Under the pieces are notes generated by a model. It made no database searches and was not told the DNA's origin. It saw nothing but the letters and a program-made list of their open reading frames with translations. DNA of 64,000 nt from Hyparrhenia diplandra (lineage: Eukaryota > Streptophyta > Magnoliopsida > Poales > Poaceae): positions 1 through 64,000 of the forward strand of contig JADLZK010002810.1 of assembly GCA_015847255.1 (NCBI GenBank), in the 5' to 3' direction. Of this stretch, positions 1 through 11,298 are shown one piece after another; position 1 is the first letter of the stretch, and each line of letters starts with the position of its first letter. A program made the translations under genes and the position numbers.

Positions 1-1422
1 ATTTAGTTGGTTTCAACACAGTAATACGCTTTGTCTGAGGTGGTGACGGGCTGCTGTGAAGTCCAGCTAGCTGCTTTTGAGAAAGTAGAGTTTGGTTCCT
101 CAAGAAACTTAAGAAACAAATCTCTATTAGAACTTAGAACCTCAAGAGCTTCTTGAAACTCCTTTGAATGGAGGAGTTTCTCATTTCTAACAAGACGCTT
201 TGCTTCCATGAACTTCTGACGAACAATTTCCATCCTTATGTCCCTCTTGCTCCTGGAAGACATTTCCCTAGGAAAAGTTTGGTCCTGAAGATGGTATGTT
301 CTCAATGGTTCTTCACTGACTTCATATACATCCTTAAATTCAACTGCTTCTTTGGTTCCTATGTGTTTGTCACATGCTGTCATACTGGAATGATACTGCT
401 CTTGATGTTGATGGAGATTGTTTGTTTCGACCAAACTGCCATTTAAATGTCTTTTCTTCACATTTCTGTTAGCAGAATCTACTGCTGGCTCTTGACCAGG
501 TAGATCTTCTTCAAGTCCCATTAATCTGGCAACCACACTTGGTGACTTCTTCTTTGACTCCAATTCCTTGGACATCTCCTTTTCTAATGCCACATTCAAT
601 GGAGATGCATTTGATTTATTCCTTGGTGAGCTCCAGTTACTAGCTCCCTGCAGCAATAAACTTATTGTTAGAACACAAAAAAATATACTATCACTTCAAT
701 GAAATTTAGTAGGCTCTCGCCTTGAGTTATATTTAATAGAAAAATCACCTAAAGAAAATGGTAGTATAAATCAGGACAGACACGACATGTTACTTACTAC
801 TTTATCATTGGCATAAACTTTAGCAGAATCAACAGTTCTCTTGACAACTTGCTTGCTTCTACATGCTGGAGAACCTGAAATATCGAAGCAGAATGTACAT
901 CAATTTCAGCTTTGAGAAGTTTCTTTGAAAAATCAGTTTGAGAATCAGTCCTTGAAAGGTTCAAAGGAGCAAGAGAACCTCTGAATACTTTTAATCTAAG
1001 AAGGGGAGAAACAAGGAAGAAAAAGACAAGTCAAGCATGTCATCCTATAGATTGAAAATGGCAAACATGGTGAAAAGGAATCATTGTCCACAAGACACCA
1101 ATGTCATCTAGTCCCACACAAAAGAGGACATCGGAAATATTTGTCCCAGGCCAATTGCAAAATACTGCATCTCACCAGACCAACTAGTACCACTTCTAGA
1201 AATGTATTATTTTCCATCAGTAGAGGAGATAATTAAAATGCATTGCATTCAACAGCCTTGCAACAAAAATACAAAAGTGGAAGAAACTTATGTACCATCT
1301 GTACGAGGTCGATCTGTGAGCACGTTCGTGCTAGACATCCCTGCACTGAGGTCGAATAGGTTGATCATTGCCTTCTTCTGATCATCAACGCAACCTCTGA
1401 GCTTGGCAACATTGATAGAGTC
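1..1422 (-). CDS. DUF3741 / TRM (LONGIFOLIA-like) protein, N-terminal part, partial
   Basis: Three exons read on the minus strand: 1296-1422, 798-874 and 1-647, each with GT donor and AG acceptor and matching phases; the gene continues beyond base 1. The third exon encodes the DUF3741 signature SPSVVARLMGLEEDLPG, then a basic, charged stretch (REMSSRSKRDIRMEIVRQKF) and a conserved FQEALEVLSSNRDLFLKFL segment. This order is typical of TON1-recruiting-motif (TRM) proteins, which recruit TON1/phosphatase complexes to cortical microtubules and influence cell elongation and division-plane placement. The diagnostic C-terminal DUF4378 and TON1-binding motifs lie outside the window, so the subfamily is unproven. 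An apparent one-base insertion in a T run (75-78) breaks the frame. Without it the protein continues into a PPQTKRITVLKP-like segment typical of the family. The true start codon is not resolved: in-frame Met codons exist within 1296-1422, but an upstream exon is likely. Confidence 0.75.
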
Positions 1423-3330
1423 CTAAAAATATTAGTTATGGCAAAAAGGGATATAAGTGCAAGGACATGAAGAAAATGAAACTTTACCAACTACAGTAGG
1501 CTTGTACCCGAGATCTATAAAGCCTAAAGAAGTCTAACTGAAAAACAGGGGCATGACAGTTAGCTGGTACCATTCACTAGCTGTGTGGCTGGTGGATATA
1601 TAGGTAACCAGAGTTTGAAGAGTTTTGGGGTGCTCCTAGGTCTCAGCATCATTTTTTGAAAATTTTCAAGCCTTAATTTTGAACTCGGGGCACCACGTCA
1701 GACTGAGAGTATATTGCTGTAGCAAGATGCTGTCCTTTCAGAGAGAAAACACATGCCTAAAGCTGGGCTTTTGCAGGCATAGGCCATACATTGTGCAAGG
1801 GGGGCAGAGCACAGTTCATGGCCCTGTTGTTGTTTACTGTATATAAAACCAAATGAAAGTTAGCCGGCACGCCCAACGATATGAAACGATGGTGACAGAG
1901 CAACAGGCAAGATGGAAAAGTGGAATGTAGCAAAGATCAGGAGGTAACATAAAGCAGATGCACCGAGCTGAAAACTAATTAGTACAAATCTATGATTATG
2001 ATCAAAAGGAATCTTTCAGCACGAAAAGCCTTTCAAAGGCTGCACTTTTGGGGGGGCAGATACAGTGGTAAACTAAACCTCATAGTTGAGAGGTGAGAGA
2101 AGGTAAAAGGCACACAGCTTTGTGGTCTAGTATGGGATAAGGATACCAACGATCGAGCTAGTATTAAGATAATCACTATAATCAGAGCTCAGAAGGGATT
2201 GAGACAAATACAGAGCGATGCAGTCGACGACAACAACAAAAGATGCAGTGGCGACAGTGAGAGTAACAAGATATACTGGTGGCACATTTTTTAAGACCCA
2301 ATTTTGTTCTCAGAAAATTTAATCGGTGGAAAGACATAGTAGAGACGATGATAAAAAGACGAGAAAACGTACAAAACTAAGAATGGAAACCGTATGCTCA
2401 GTTCCAAACGAACTCTCCGAAAGCAAAAGCAAAAAGGAAACCACTTACCGAAGTCTGCAGTTGTTGCAGAAGAGAAACACCATGAACTCAAAGCTAACTA
2501 AAACAGGCCAACTCTATGCAGCAATCGAGAGGCACGGCTACGAGGACCGCACGGCCGGGCAACGGGAGTTCAGAGCCGGCCAGCCGCGCGATGCAGAGAA
2601 ACCGAAACACCAGAGGGGGTAAGGAATCTTGCAGGTAGAAACTAGTAGCTCGAGCATTTAAACTGCAAAGCCTGCGTCTTTGCCGGTCTGGGGCTGCTCG
2701 TCAGAGGAGAGATGGCGTCGCGACCGACCCCTGCAATAAATTCTCGGGCGCGGGAGCGCAAAGGAACGGGAGGAGCTGCCAAAGGCGGCGCTTTTACGCC
2801 GGCCGGCATCGATGGGAATTCGGACCTGGCGAACCATAAACTCCGCTCGGATCTCCAGATTCTCCCTTTGCGCAGAGATTGGACCCCAAAATTCGCAGAC
2901 TGAACGCACACCAAATGCAGCCTTAAATCGCAGCAGGCAAGGCGCATCATCAAAACAGGATTACATTAGCACCACAAGCAATGCGGCACGCAACAAGGCG
3001 GCGAATCCTATACTCGGACGCACAAATTTTGCGGCGAAAGGCTACCAAAAAAACGGAAGAAAAGATCTAAGGAAGATGGCAAAAAAAAAGAAAAAAAGAA
3101 AAAACAAGAAATGGAGGTTTTCCAGCCACCAGTATCTCCCGTATTCCCGGGATAGAGAGAACAGCCTGAACAGGAAAGTGAGCGACGGAGTAACAACAGG
3201 CGGAATTGGGAGGAGCTCACCTCACCTGCGGTTGCGGCGAGGAGGGCCGGCCGGAGCATTCGCCGTCGCGGCGCGGGACGACGGAGCAGAGCAGTGGTGA
3301 GAGCGCTAAGCGACGCGGTGGGGAGGGAGG
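1423..3330 (-). other. 5' region of the TRM-like gene: introns and probable 5' UTR exons
   Basis: No conserved coding segment is visible here. A donor-like site (CAG|GTGAGG) at about 3226 next to GC-rich sequence suggests a 5' UTR exon from about 3226 to 3330. Another donor (TTCG|GTAAGT) near 2450 could end a second short exon. Neither gives an ATG in frame with the exon at 1296-1422. The upstream limit is a guess based on loss of GC-rich leader-like sequence. Confidence 0.35.
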
Positions 3331-4929
3331 TTGTTGGTGTGTAAGGAAGGGGATGAGACGGATGGATGGATCGATCTCAGCCCAGCTCTTGTGAACTGTT
3401 GCTTTGTTGTTTCTTCGCCGCTAGCTCTTGCGTTTCGTTCCGCGTTGCTTGGCTTCGGTTGTCCACCACTCTCACATCACATCGTGGCTTGGCCCGCGTA
3501 GTACGTGCGTTGCGTGCGTTCGTGCGGGAATTACCAAAAGCCGAAAAGTGGCGATGATGGTGGGCGGTTGGAGCTGTGGATTAGCTGGATGGATGGATGA
3601 AGAGTGCACGAGAGAGTGGACTGAACTGCAATGCAAGGAAGTGGCATGAATTACGGGGCACTGCACGATCAGGCTTTGGCAAACTGTCAATCGTATGGGG
3701 GAGAGACTGCCGTTGTTTATTCAGTGACTTCTTCGCGCGATGTACTCCCAACTCTCTCAGTCAGATGTATGTCGTGGTAGTGATCGTGCCTCCGTTTTTT
3801 TGAGGGTCTGTATCTATAATTAATTATGCGAAATCAAGGACGTGTACACACCATCATGAATTAAGAAAACCAAATGACCTTTGTTCATCTTCCACGTTGC
3901 TACCTTGGGTTGCTTTTCATTGTTCAGTTGTAACCACCCCGGCGCATGGATTCCTCGTTCCTCTACCCGGACGAATTTGGGGACGTCACGCTTAATGCGC
4001 GGCATGTTACGTGACACACATTTGTTGTTTGGTCCGTTTGTAACATGTGGTAGCCATGAGATTTCACAATGCAAAAGTCGTCGTGCCGATATTTGGCGCT
4101 GTCGGGACAACTTGCCACAGCCGCGCGTGGCCTAGAAGAACCAAACAATGTGGCTAGGCGTGACCTAGAAGAATTAAACAACCTCTAACTTAACATCGCC
4201 GGCTGTCCAAAACGGAAAGCCACAGAGCCAAACAAATTTCATTTCAGGGCCATAGAGCAAGGTTCGATTAAAAAGAGGACATACACTTAGAGACATTCTT
4301 ATAGGGCTATATACTATAGAAATAATTCTCTCTAGGAAGTATGAGTGAGTGAGAGAGAGAGAGAGAGAGAGAGATGAGTTTTATCGAGATGAAACCCAAC
4401 TTGCATGGTTACCAACGCAATGACATGAAGAAAATGAAAAATTACCAACTTGCATGGCTACCGGCATGGTTATCAAGATGAAACTTCATTGAGTTTTATC
4501 AAGATGAAACCCAACGTGCATTGAAAAAAAATAGTGTGTGAAACTCCATTAAAGTGTTTTTTTTTTTTTCATCCCCATACGTTGGAAAAGCACGAAAAAC
4601 TCAATGGAAGCATTTCATTTCATACCACCATGCAACCTTTTACATGCATAGGACTATGAATTTGAGAAACAAAATTAGCATTGTGGGTCTTGTTCCATTT
4701 GATACATACAAGTTACTCTTGAAAATATTGCAATGAAATGTAGCACTGGGAATGGCCTAGCCCACTTCTCTTCCCTCTCATTCACTTTAGAATAAAGTAC
4801 TAAAGTCCATTTGCAACCATTTATTATATTTTCTCTAGAGTACTCTTTTCTCTAATGATTTGATCTATCTATCTACTATATAATACTCGAGGTGTCCCAC
4901 ACATTGCGCAGTTTCTTGTCTTTTTGTAA
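3331..4929. other. Intergenic, no gene seen
   Basis: No open frame with family resemblance was found on either strand. The stretch holds a GA microsatellite, short imperfect direct repeats around 4377-4520 (units containing ATGAAACCCAAC and ACTTGCATGG) and A/T-rich sequence. It also holds a sequence at 4872 that resembles the 5' end of a Helitron (see findings). Confidence 0.5.
4351..4374. repeat. (GA)n microsatellite
   Basis: About 12 uninterrupted GA units, directly visible. Confidence 0.9.
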
Positions 4930-6582
4930 CTAGGAAATATGCCCGATGCGTTCTACTGGTGCACGGGTGAGAAATAATTTTTTCCTCTGTCATTTTTACT
5001 AACTAAAAAAGATGAATTTTACTATTTCTTGATTTTTTTTTTTTATTATGTAGGTTGTGTTTTGAGTGTTTTAATATGACATCGTTCAATAATAAATACA
5101 CGAAATCTAAAAAGTTCATTGTGTCGACCTATAGTAATTTAGGGTCACATCGGTGTCACATAATGTCACATTGAGTGTTTGAATACATATGTAATATATG
5201 ATACATATTTATTAACATAATTAATCTATTATTAGCACATGGTTAGCACCACATATATCTCGCAAATTAGTCTTAATTTTTGCATGTAGTTCCTAAATTA
5301 GTATATATTTAATAGTCTAAATTTATGTCTAAACATTCGATGTGACGAAGAAACAAGATTCACTCGTTGGCACATCATGTCCACGGAGGAAGTAGTTAAA
5401 TTTATATAGTAAAATAAACGATATGGAGAGGATAAGGTATGAACTTTACTACTCATATCTGATGTTGCTATGGATTCCATCCAAGCGCCCCCTAAAAAAA
5501 TGGCACCAACGGTTCAGCGCATCCAAGTCCCAATTGCCAATTGCTATAGAAGTCTCGTTCCCACACAGGCCCCAGCTCAAGCTCAAAGCTACGACTACAA
5601 TACTTCCGATAAACTCCTCCCGAGACCAAGGCATTCCATTCCTTTTCCAATTTTCTCAGCGCATCTCTGCGCCTCGCATCGCAGCAGGAGCTCGACGCAT
5701 CTTGCATTGCAAGAGTTCGACGCAGAGGAGGCGGTAAGCGCGACGGCGGGCGGGCGTGAAGGCTCATGGTCGAGCTTCGCCGGGCGCCCGCAGCCCGCGG
5801 CACCGAGACCGGTCGCGCCTTGGCGGACGGTAGCGGTGGGCGGCGCTTGTGTGCGAATCGGGTAGGAATCGCCGATCGTCTCCTCCTTGCCACCGCTACC
5901 TCCACCAGACACAACTTCGCCGCCCGTCCCCCTCCCTCCGCCGCCGTGATCTCCTCCCGCTCCCCCCGGCGTTGACCCTCCCGACACCGCGGAACATTCC
6001 GTATGACCCCGCCACGGTTGGTGAACCACTACTTTCAGTGTGGCCGCTGGCGAGTCCGTGTACGAGGGGCCGGGCCGGGCCTCCTCGGTACCAACCCGGT
6101 CGCCAAGACCTCCGTCCCACGCCGCCTCTCCACCGTGGGGCTCCGCCCGACGGCGCGGCGATGACCACCGGCGGCGACCCGTGGCTCGATGACGCTGCTC
6201 CACTTTCGGATCACAATCCCCGCGACGCGACTCGACTTTAACGGTGATGCCGCGCGCCGTCCCGATGGCGATTCCACGACTCCGTGCGGCGATGTCCGCA
6301 ACCCCACCACCACGCACCTCGGCGGCGCCCGATCCGCTCAGGGTCACGATCCTCGCCTTGGTTTTCTTGGGCATGCGATTTAATTTATGGTGATTGTAGT
6401 TTTCGATTTCTATCTATTCTATTTGATTCGAATTGATCCGTCGAGGATTTGAGGGAGGGACGGGACATGGCTTAGGAGCCCGCCCACGTAATGAGAGAGG
6501 GGCTGGCAGGCAGAGAAAAGGTGAAAGGAAGGCAGACGGAAATTTTGGTCAAGAAATTTTTCTCTTTATTAGTAAGTATAGA
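4930..6582 (-). mobile_element. Non-autonomous Helitron, 1653 bp, both termini present
   Basis: Read on the minus strand the element starts A|TCTATACTTACTAATAAAG at 6582 and ends CTAG|T at 4930, so it sits between host A and T as Helitrons do. Eleven bases before the CTAG is an imperfect hairpin (CCCGTGC ... GCATCGGG, about 4941-4966), the usual Helitron 3' signature. There are no terminal inverted repeats or target duplications. No RepHel helicase is encoded. The interior 5640-6380 is strongly GC-rich, unlike the A/T-rich ends, and may be captured genic sequence or a foreign promoter/UTR; the long open frames there have no recognisable domain. Termini, insertion site and hairpin all agree, so the call is strong; the identity of the GC-rich block is unknown. 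Confidence 0.85.
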
Positions 6583-8337
6583 TTTATTTATTAGTACGAA
6601 AACAGTTTATGCTAGTCAATTAGCCAAATAATATCGTCCCATGATTAGAGCCGTGTATCAATCGATCAAAAGTTTTAAAAATAGTAAAAGGAATAAGGCC
6701 TTGTTTGTTTAATCACAAGAATCTACGAGAGTACCATATCCTAGTTATGTGGAGTATGTATGGAGATACCATTTTAAATTAGAGGAAGAAATTATTGGCT
6801 ACATAAAGTGGGGATAAAAAGGACAAGAGAATTGGGTCAGTACGTTTAGTGAAACATTGGTAGTTTGAGCTCTGTCTTCCCTCATACACAACAAATAGTG
6901 ATGGATTTCAGCGGTTCCGGGCTTCTCTGCTACGCACACTGTAGGTAGAAGGAAAGATGTTGGAGCCATGCCAAATCGATCATAAACTTGTTGTCCTATA
7001 TACCAGTATCTTTTTACCAATGACAGGCTACGCTACACATTGTCCGATCCGTCCATGGCATCCCTACCAAGAAAAGAAACAGGGAGCGGCCGGTTTCGCC
7101 ACCGTGCACATGCGCTTGTTTTGTTGAAGCAAAATTCGGACGTGATGACTGATGATTCTGGTTGTGCGGACCAGAAGCTGCCTGGGGGCAAATAGAATGA
7201 CCCATCCAATCAAGCGACGCGATCGATGGCGTTAGCGTTAGGTGGAGCGAGCGACTCTGGCTTTTGTTGTGTTGCGTTCTTCTCCTGGTAACCAACCAAC
7301 GGTGTGCAGTGTGGCGAGTGATCTCGGGCTCGTGCCTCCAGCCTGAGGCCCTGGTGGTGAGCCTGGCCTTGCCCCGACGCCACTGCAAAAAAAAAAAAAA
7401 AAAAAGAAGGTAGCGAGTGGTCTCGATCGCCAATCACTCGAGACGACGACGGCCTCACATGAGCCACCAGATACGCCGTGTCACTCAAGTCCTTCGTCCT
7501 TGCCGGCGTCGCGAGCGGCCGCCTGGTCGATCGGGTCAAGTAACCGGTCTCTTGTACTCCGTAGTAACAACGGCAGCCGCGGCCGCGCTCGCACCGGGCG
7601 CATCTGAATCTCGTCGACGAGCGAGGCTGGAGGGACCTGCGGCCGGGGGTTTGGGATGGATGGGAATCGTGGGGTGGAACCTACAGCGCGGCACGCTTTT
7701 GGCGCGTTGCATCGCGTCGTGGTACGTGGATGATGGAACAGGGATCGGTCCGGGGCGTGTACGTGTGCCCAGCTCGGTTCCCATGATCCCATTCCCATCA
7801 CGCGGGGCCTGCCCTGCCTGCGGCTGCACGCCTGCACTGGGTACCAGCAGCAGGGACGCCGAGCCGGCGAGACGACAAGAGGACGCGCTGCACCGCTGCC
7901 GGCTGCAGCGGTGCAGTAGTCCAAAGATTCCTGGCGGTCACATGCCCTCTCCAGTCCATGGCCAGGTCCAGGTCCAGCTCCAACTTGGCGGGGGCTAACG
8001 GCTGCAGGCAGCAGGCAGGAGGGAGGCGCTTTCCCGTGCGCGCGCGCGTGCGAGTTGTTGCTGTTGGTGTTCCTCCGTCCGATCCCGCTGGTCTACGGGG
8101 AGTCCTTTTTCTTGGGAGTTTTATGCGTGCATCGTCCCGACATCGCCACCTCTTCTTTTCGCACGAATGGCCGGAGAACGTACGCATACTCGGTTCAGGT
8201 TTGAGAACAGCCCGCCGGGAAAGCCCTGCTCGCCAATTAACGCCGGACGGCTCTACGCCGATGATCTCCAGTTTGAACAATTATTTTCTATCCCTACTCT
8301 TTCCACTCTCATCTACCAGGAGACCGATATTCCTGCC
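6583..8337. other. Intergenic, no gene seen
   Basis: GC content rises from about 7450 to 8250, giving several overlapping open frames on both strands. None shows a family motif, signal peptide or splice structure I can support. A poly(A) tract lies at about 7386-7404. Confidence 0.5.
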
Positions 8338-9105
8338 CAGTGGCGGAGCGCCCGGTAGGGGGCGAGGTAGGGCGCTCGCCCTACCTTGTCCCCGCTGGGA
8401 ATCCCCACCCCAGATTAGCTCTGGCCGGCGGCCGCCATGGGGCAATGTCCTGCTGCTGCTCGTGGAGTCTTTGTCCCGAGGAAGATGACTAGTGAAACTG
8501 AATCGTTACTTACTTGTGGGCTATTGCGCTTTGTGGAATTGTGGGCCTTCACTTCATGTTCGGGGCTTGTCACTGGGCCTGTGGGAATTAAAAATAGAAT
8601 ATGGACGATGGCTTCGACGATGGCTTTCGACTCAGATGAGTGGGAACAAGCTATTGCTGCATTTGAAGAGGGGATGGAAAATGATATGGCAAGATTACAA
8701 GTTGAAGAGGAGATTGAAACTGATGGGGAAGGGTATTATAACTCAGTTCAATCCGGATCACATCATCACTGATCCGGGGCACCGATTGATCGATTTTCTA
8801 TCAATATTAGATCGGAGGTTAGAAAGGCTTTCATAGATAAGGGTCCAACTCAACCAATTAGAGAAGATCATGAAAACATTTCAAATCAACAAAGATAGGC
8901 AAATGCAATTGCCTAGGCAGCACTAAACCTTCATCGTCACATGGTTAGTTAATTTTGCTTGTATTTTCTAGAATTAATGTCCTATAAATGTTAGTAGTTT
9001 GTGCTTGAATATATATCAATACGTTTAGCGAACCTTTTTCTATATACATATGTTATTGACGACTTGACGTCGCCCCACCTTAAATCTTTTCGTCCTCCGC
9101 CACTG
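8338..9105 (+). mobile_element. hAT element (TTF-zinc-finger type), deletion derivative, 768 bp
   Basis: Terminal inverted repeats CAGTGGCGGA at 8338 and its complement ending CCGCCACTG at 9105 bound the element. Just inside, the 5' end has the GGGCGAGG/CGCTCGCCC foldback and the 3' end has GACTTGACGTCGCCCCACC, both common in grass hAT elements of this group. Flanks TTCCTGCC (left) and TTCTGCC (right) are a near match to an 8-bp target duplication with one base changed or lost. Only a small piece of transposase remains (see the pseudogene entry), so the copy is non-autonomous. Confidence 0.8.
8608..8898 (+). pseudogene. Remnant of TTF-type zinc-finger hAT transposase, N-terminal region
   Basis: From 8608 a short acidic frame runs to 8772 (contains DEWEQAIAAFEEGMENDM). 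In a shifted frame, 8785-8898 encodes INIRSEVRKAFIDKGPTQPI, which resembles the segment before the TTF zinc finger of these transposases (recalled consensus: NVRDEVRRAYIQKGPCQP). The frame stops at 8896-8898, before any zinc finger, RNase H-like catalytic core or dimerisation domain. It is therefore a truncated, frame-shifted remnant inside the hAT element and not a functional gene. Confidence 0.7.
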
Positions 9106-9117
9106 TTCTGCCTAGTA

Positions 9118-9377
9118 CTCCCTCCGTTCCATTTCATTTGCAACTATGGGAGCGTGTCCGTCAAACCGACTAAACTTTTGACTACGTTTGTAGAAAATAC
9201 GTTCAACATTTATATCTCCAAATAAATTTGTTAAAAAAACTAGACTTAAAGATCTTTCCGATGATACTAATTACTTAGTATAAAATTTTTATATATTTTA
9301 ATAAATAATTGCAGCGGTTTGAAAATTTTGTTTTTTCGGGAAGCGGTAATCGCAAGTTTTTCGGAGCGAGGAGGGAG
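9118..9377. mobile_element. Stowaway MITE, 260 bp
   Basis: It begins CTCCCTCCGTTCC and ends GAGGAGGGAG, flanked by TA at 9116-9117 and 9378-9379. The interior is A/T-rich and non-coding. It lies 12 bp from the hAT element. Confidence 0.85.
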
Positions 9378-11298
9378 TAGTAGTAGCCTATGGTCACTGT
9401 CAGTAGTAGGAGTACCCAGCTTCGAGGTAAAACGTCCAACATTGTCAAAGCGATTGGACTTTTCCTCGTTGTCTTGTCCGGCCTACTGTGAAAAAAAACC
9501 ACTGCGTACAACGGGTCTACTGCTACCGGTCTGAACTCTGAGAACAAACGTTGACGAAGCCAGCACCCAGCCACATGTGACGGGCACGTTCCCCGCTGGC
9601 CGAGGTGTCGTGTTTGTAAAACAATACAGTAAATATTCAAGTTTTAGGTAATCAACGGCGACAAACCTTGGAATCTAGGAGGACATACCGTCACAGGTCA
9701 CAAATACAGACAGACGGATATGGCTCTGAGTTGCTTCTGTGTCGTCGTTCTGACTGACTTCGGACTAGTACTAGTAGTTCTTAATTCTTTTTTGTTTTAT
9801 AAGATTAGACAAACTTCCGAGTGAACAGCCACCTGCGCCTGACGGCCCTGGGAGGCACGCAGGCGATGGCCACATTCAAAAACCACTTGGCAGAGACACG
9901 CATATGCATGGATGCACGCTGCACCGAAGACGACTCGTCAGTATTCCATGTATACCCTCCCCTTGATCCCATCTGCTCCAACACCAAGCAAGCAAACGGT
10001 AGCGGGGTCCGGTCCAGGACTCCAGGCCCCTCCGGCCGGCCCTACGCGCTGCTACTGCAGAATCGCTGCTGATCGGTCGGTGCTCCAAATACAGCCGAGC
10101 AGTGAGCGCAGTGTGAGCAGCAGTATAGCACAGTAGCTACCGGTCCGGCCGTGCCCCTGCAGCAGGCCAGGCCGCTGGTGGTTGAAGCGTTGCACTCGAT
10201 CGCCGCGTGCGTGACCCGGGCCAAGCCAACCGGGGCATGCGCACGACGAGCCCACCACCATACACGAGTGACCGACCGGCGTGAATCAACGGTTAGTGAG
10301 CCCGGTCCGGCCCGTCGCCGTCGCGACAAACTGCCACTCGCGCCGTGGCGCCGGACGGCATCGCGCTCGTTCCCATGCCCCGCCGGGGTGCGCATGTTAT
10401 GACGACGGGAACCCGTCGCTAGTTGGCTGGCGTCAGCCGAATCGGATGCCCGACCTACCGAAGCCGACGTTGTCGGGGACTCGGCGCGCACAAAGCCGAG
10501 AGATAGGTAGCGGATACCACATACCAGTAGCTCGTCCAGGTAAAAAAAATAAAAGGAAACGGCGATCAGGTCACCAGCAACAAACCACCAAAAATCCAAA
10601 CGGACATTGCTGCGATGGGCACTTCAAACGGCAGCTGATAGCAGCATCTTCGTCGCGCTTCACCTTTCGCATTATGTTGGCCTGTTGGGCGATATGTGGG
10701 GGGCGGCAGGGCAGTAGCCACTACCACCACTAGGGGAAGAGTTGGGATATCCCGCTCATGTCACAGGGATTTATGATACTTCTGTCTCCATTGCAAGAAT
10801 CTAATGATGCGAATTGGGTGAGAATCATGAGCACAGGACATTCAAAGTAAAAGATGCAGCTTTCTCATAAAATATTCGGAGTGTCACTGAAAACATGTAC
10901 TAAGGGAGGAGCACCCGTACCCATTTTTAAAGAGCCCCAGATGCATGGTCCTGGAATCTAATCCACGCCAATGTTTTGATTTTGACTAAAAGGAGCGCCC
11001 AGCTACTAGTACGTGATGTGTGATTAGGAGGCTATCATGTCACTGGGAGCAAAAGCACTGATTGAACAAACGAATCAACTGCCCATGGTCTGTTGTACTA
11101 CTTACTTGCACGGCGAGTGTCATTGCAATGATAATCATTTCCATTGTACTGCATCCTTAGACATGAGAAAGATGCCCCTACTATGCAAGGAGCACCGCTA
11201 TCAATTGATTCAACAAAATTGGGGCGGCATGGTGTCGGTTAGCTCCTGCCTCCTATTGAGTCGCCAAAAGCAAAAGAGACTAGTGTCGACTAGCTAAA
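9378..11298. other. Intergenic / MSH1 3' side, no gene seen
   Basis: Open frames on both strands at about 9800-10730 are driven by GC-rich sequence and carry no recognisable domain, start context or splicing. The MSH1 3' UTR and poly(A) site must lie just below 11299, but no unambiguous AATAAA on the minus strand was picked out. Confidence 0.45.

Noticed and set aside
5595..6374. A 259-codon frame on the minus strand starting MPKKTKARIVTL
   Set aside because: It lies in the GC-rich core of the Helitron, is low-complexity (Gly/Arg-rich), overlaps equally long frames on the other strand and has no domain.
7417..8488. Several long frames on both strands in a GC-rich stretch
   Set aside because: No family motif or consistent phase, and no gene-like start or intron structure.
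10042..10599. A 185-residue frame on the minus strand
   Set aside because: No homology, no splice context and composition-driven; it overlaps a plus-strand frame of similar length.
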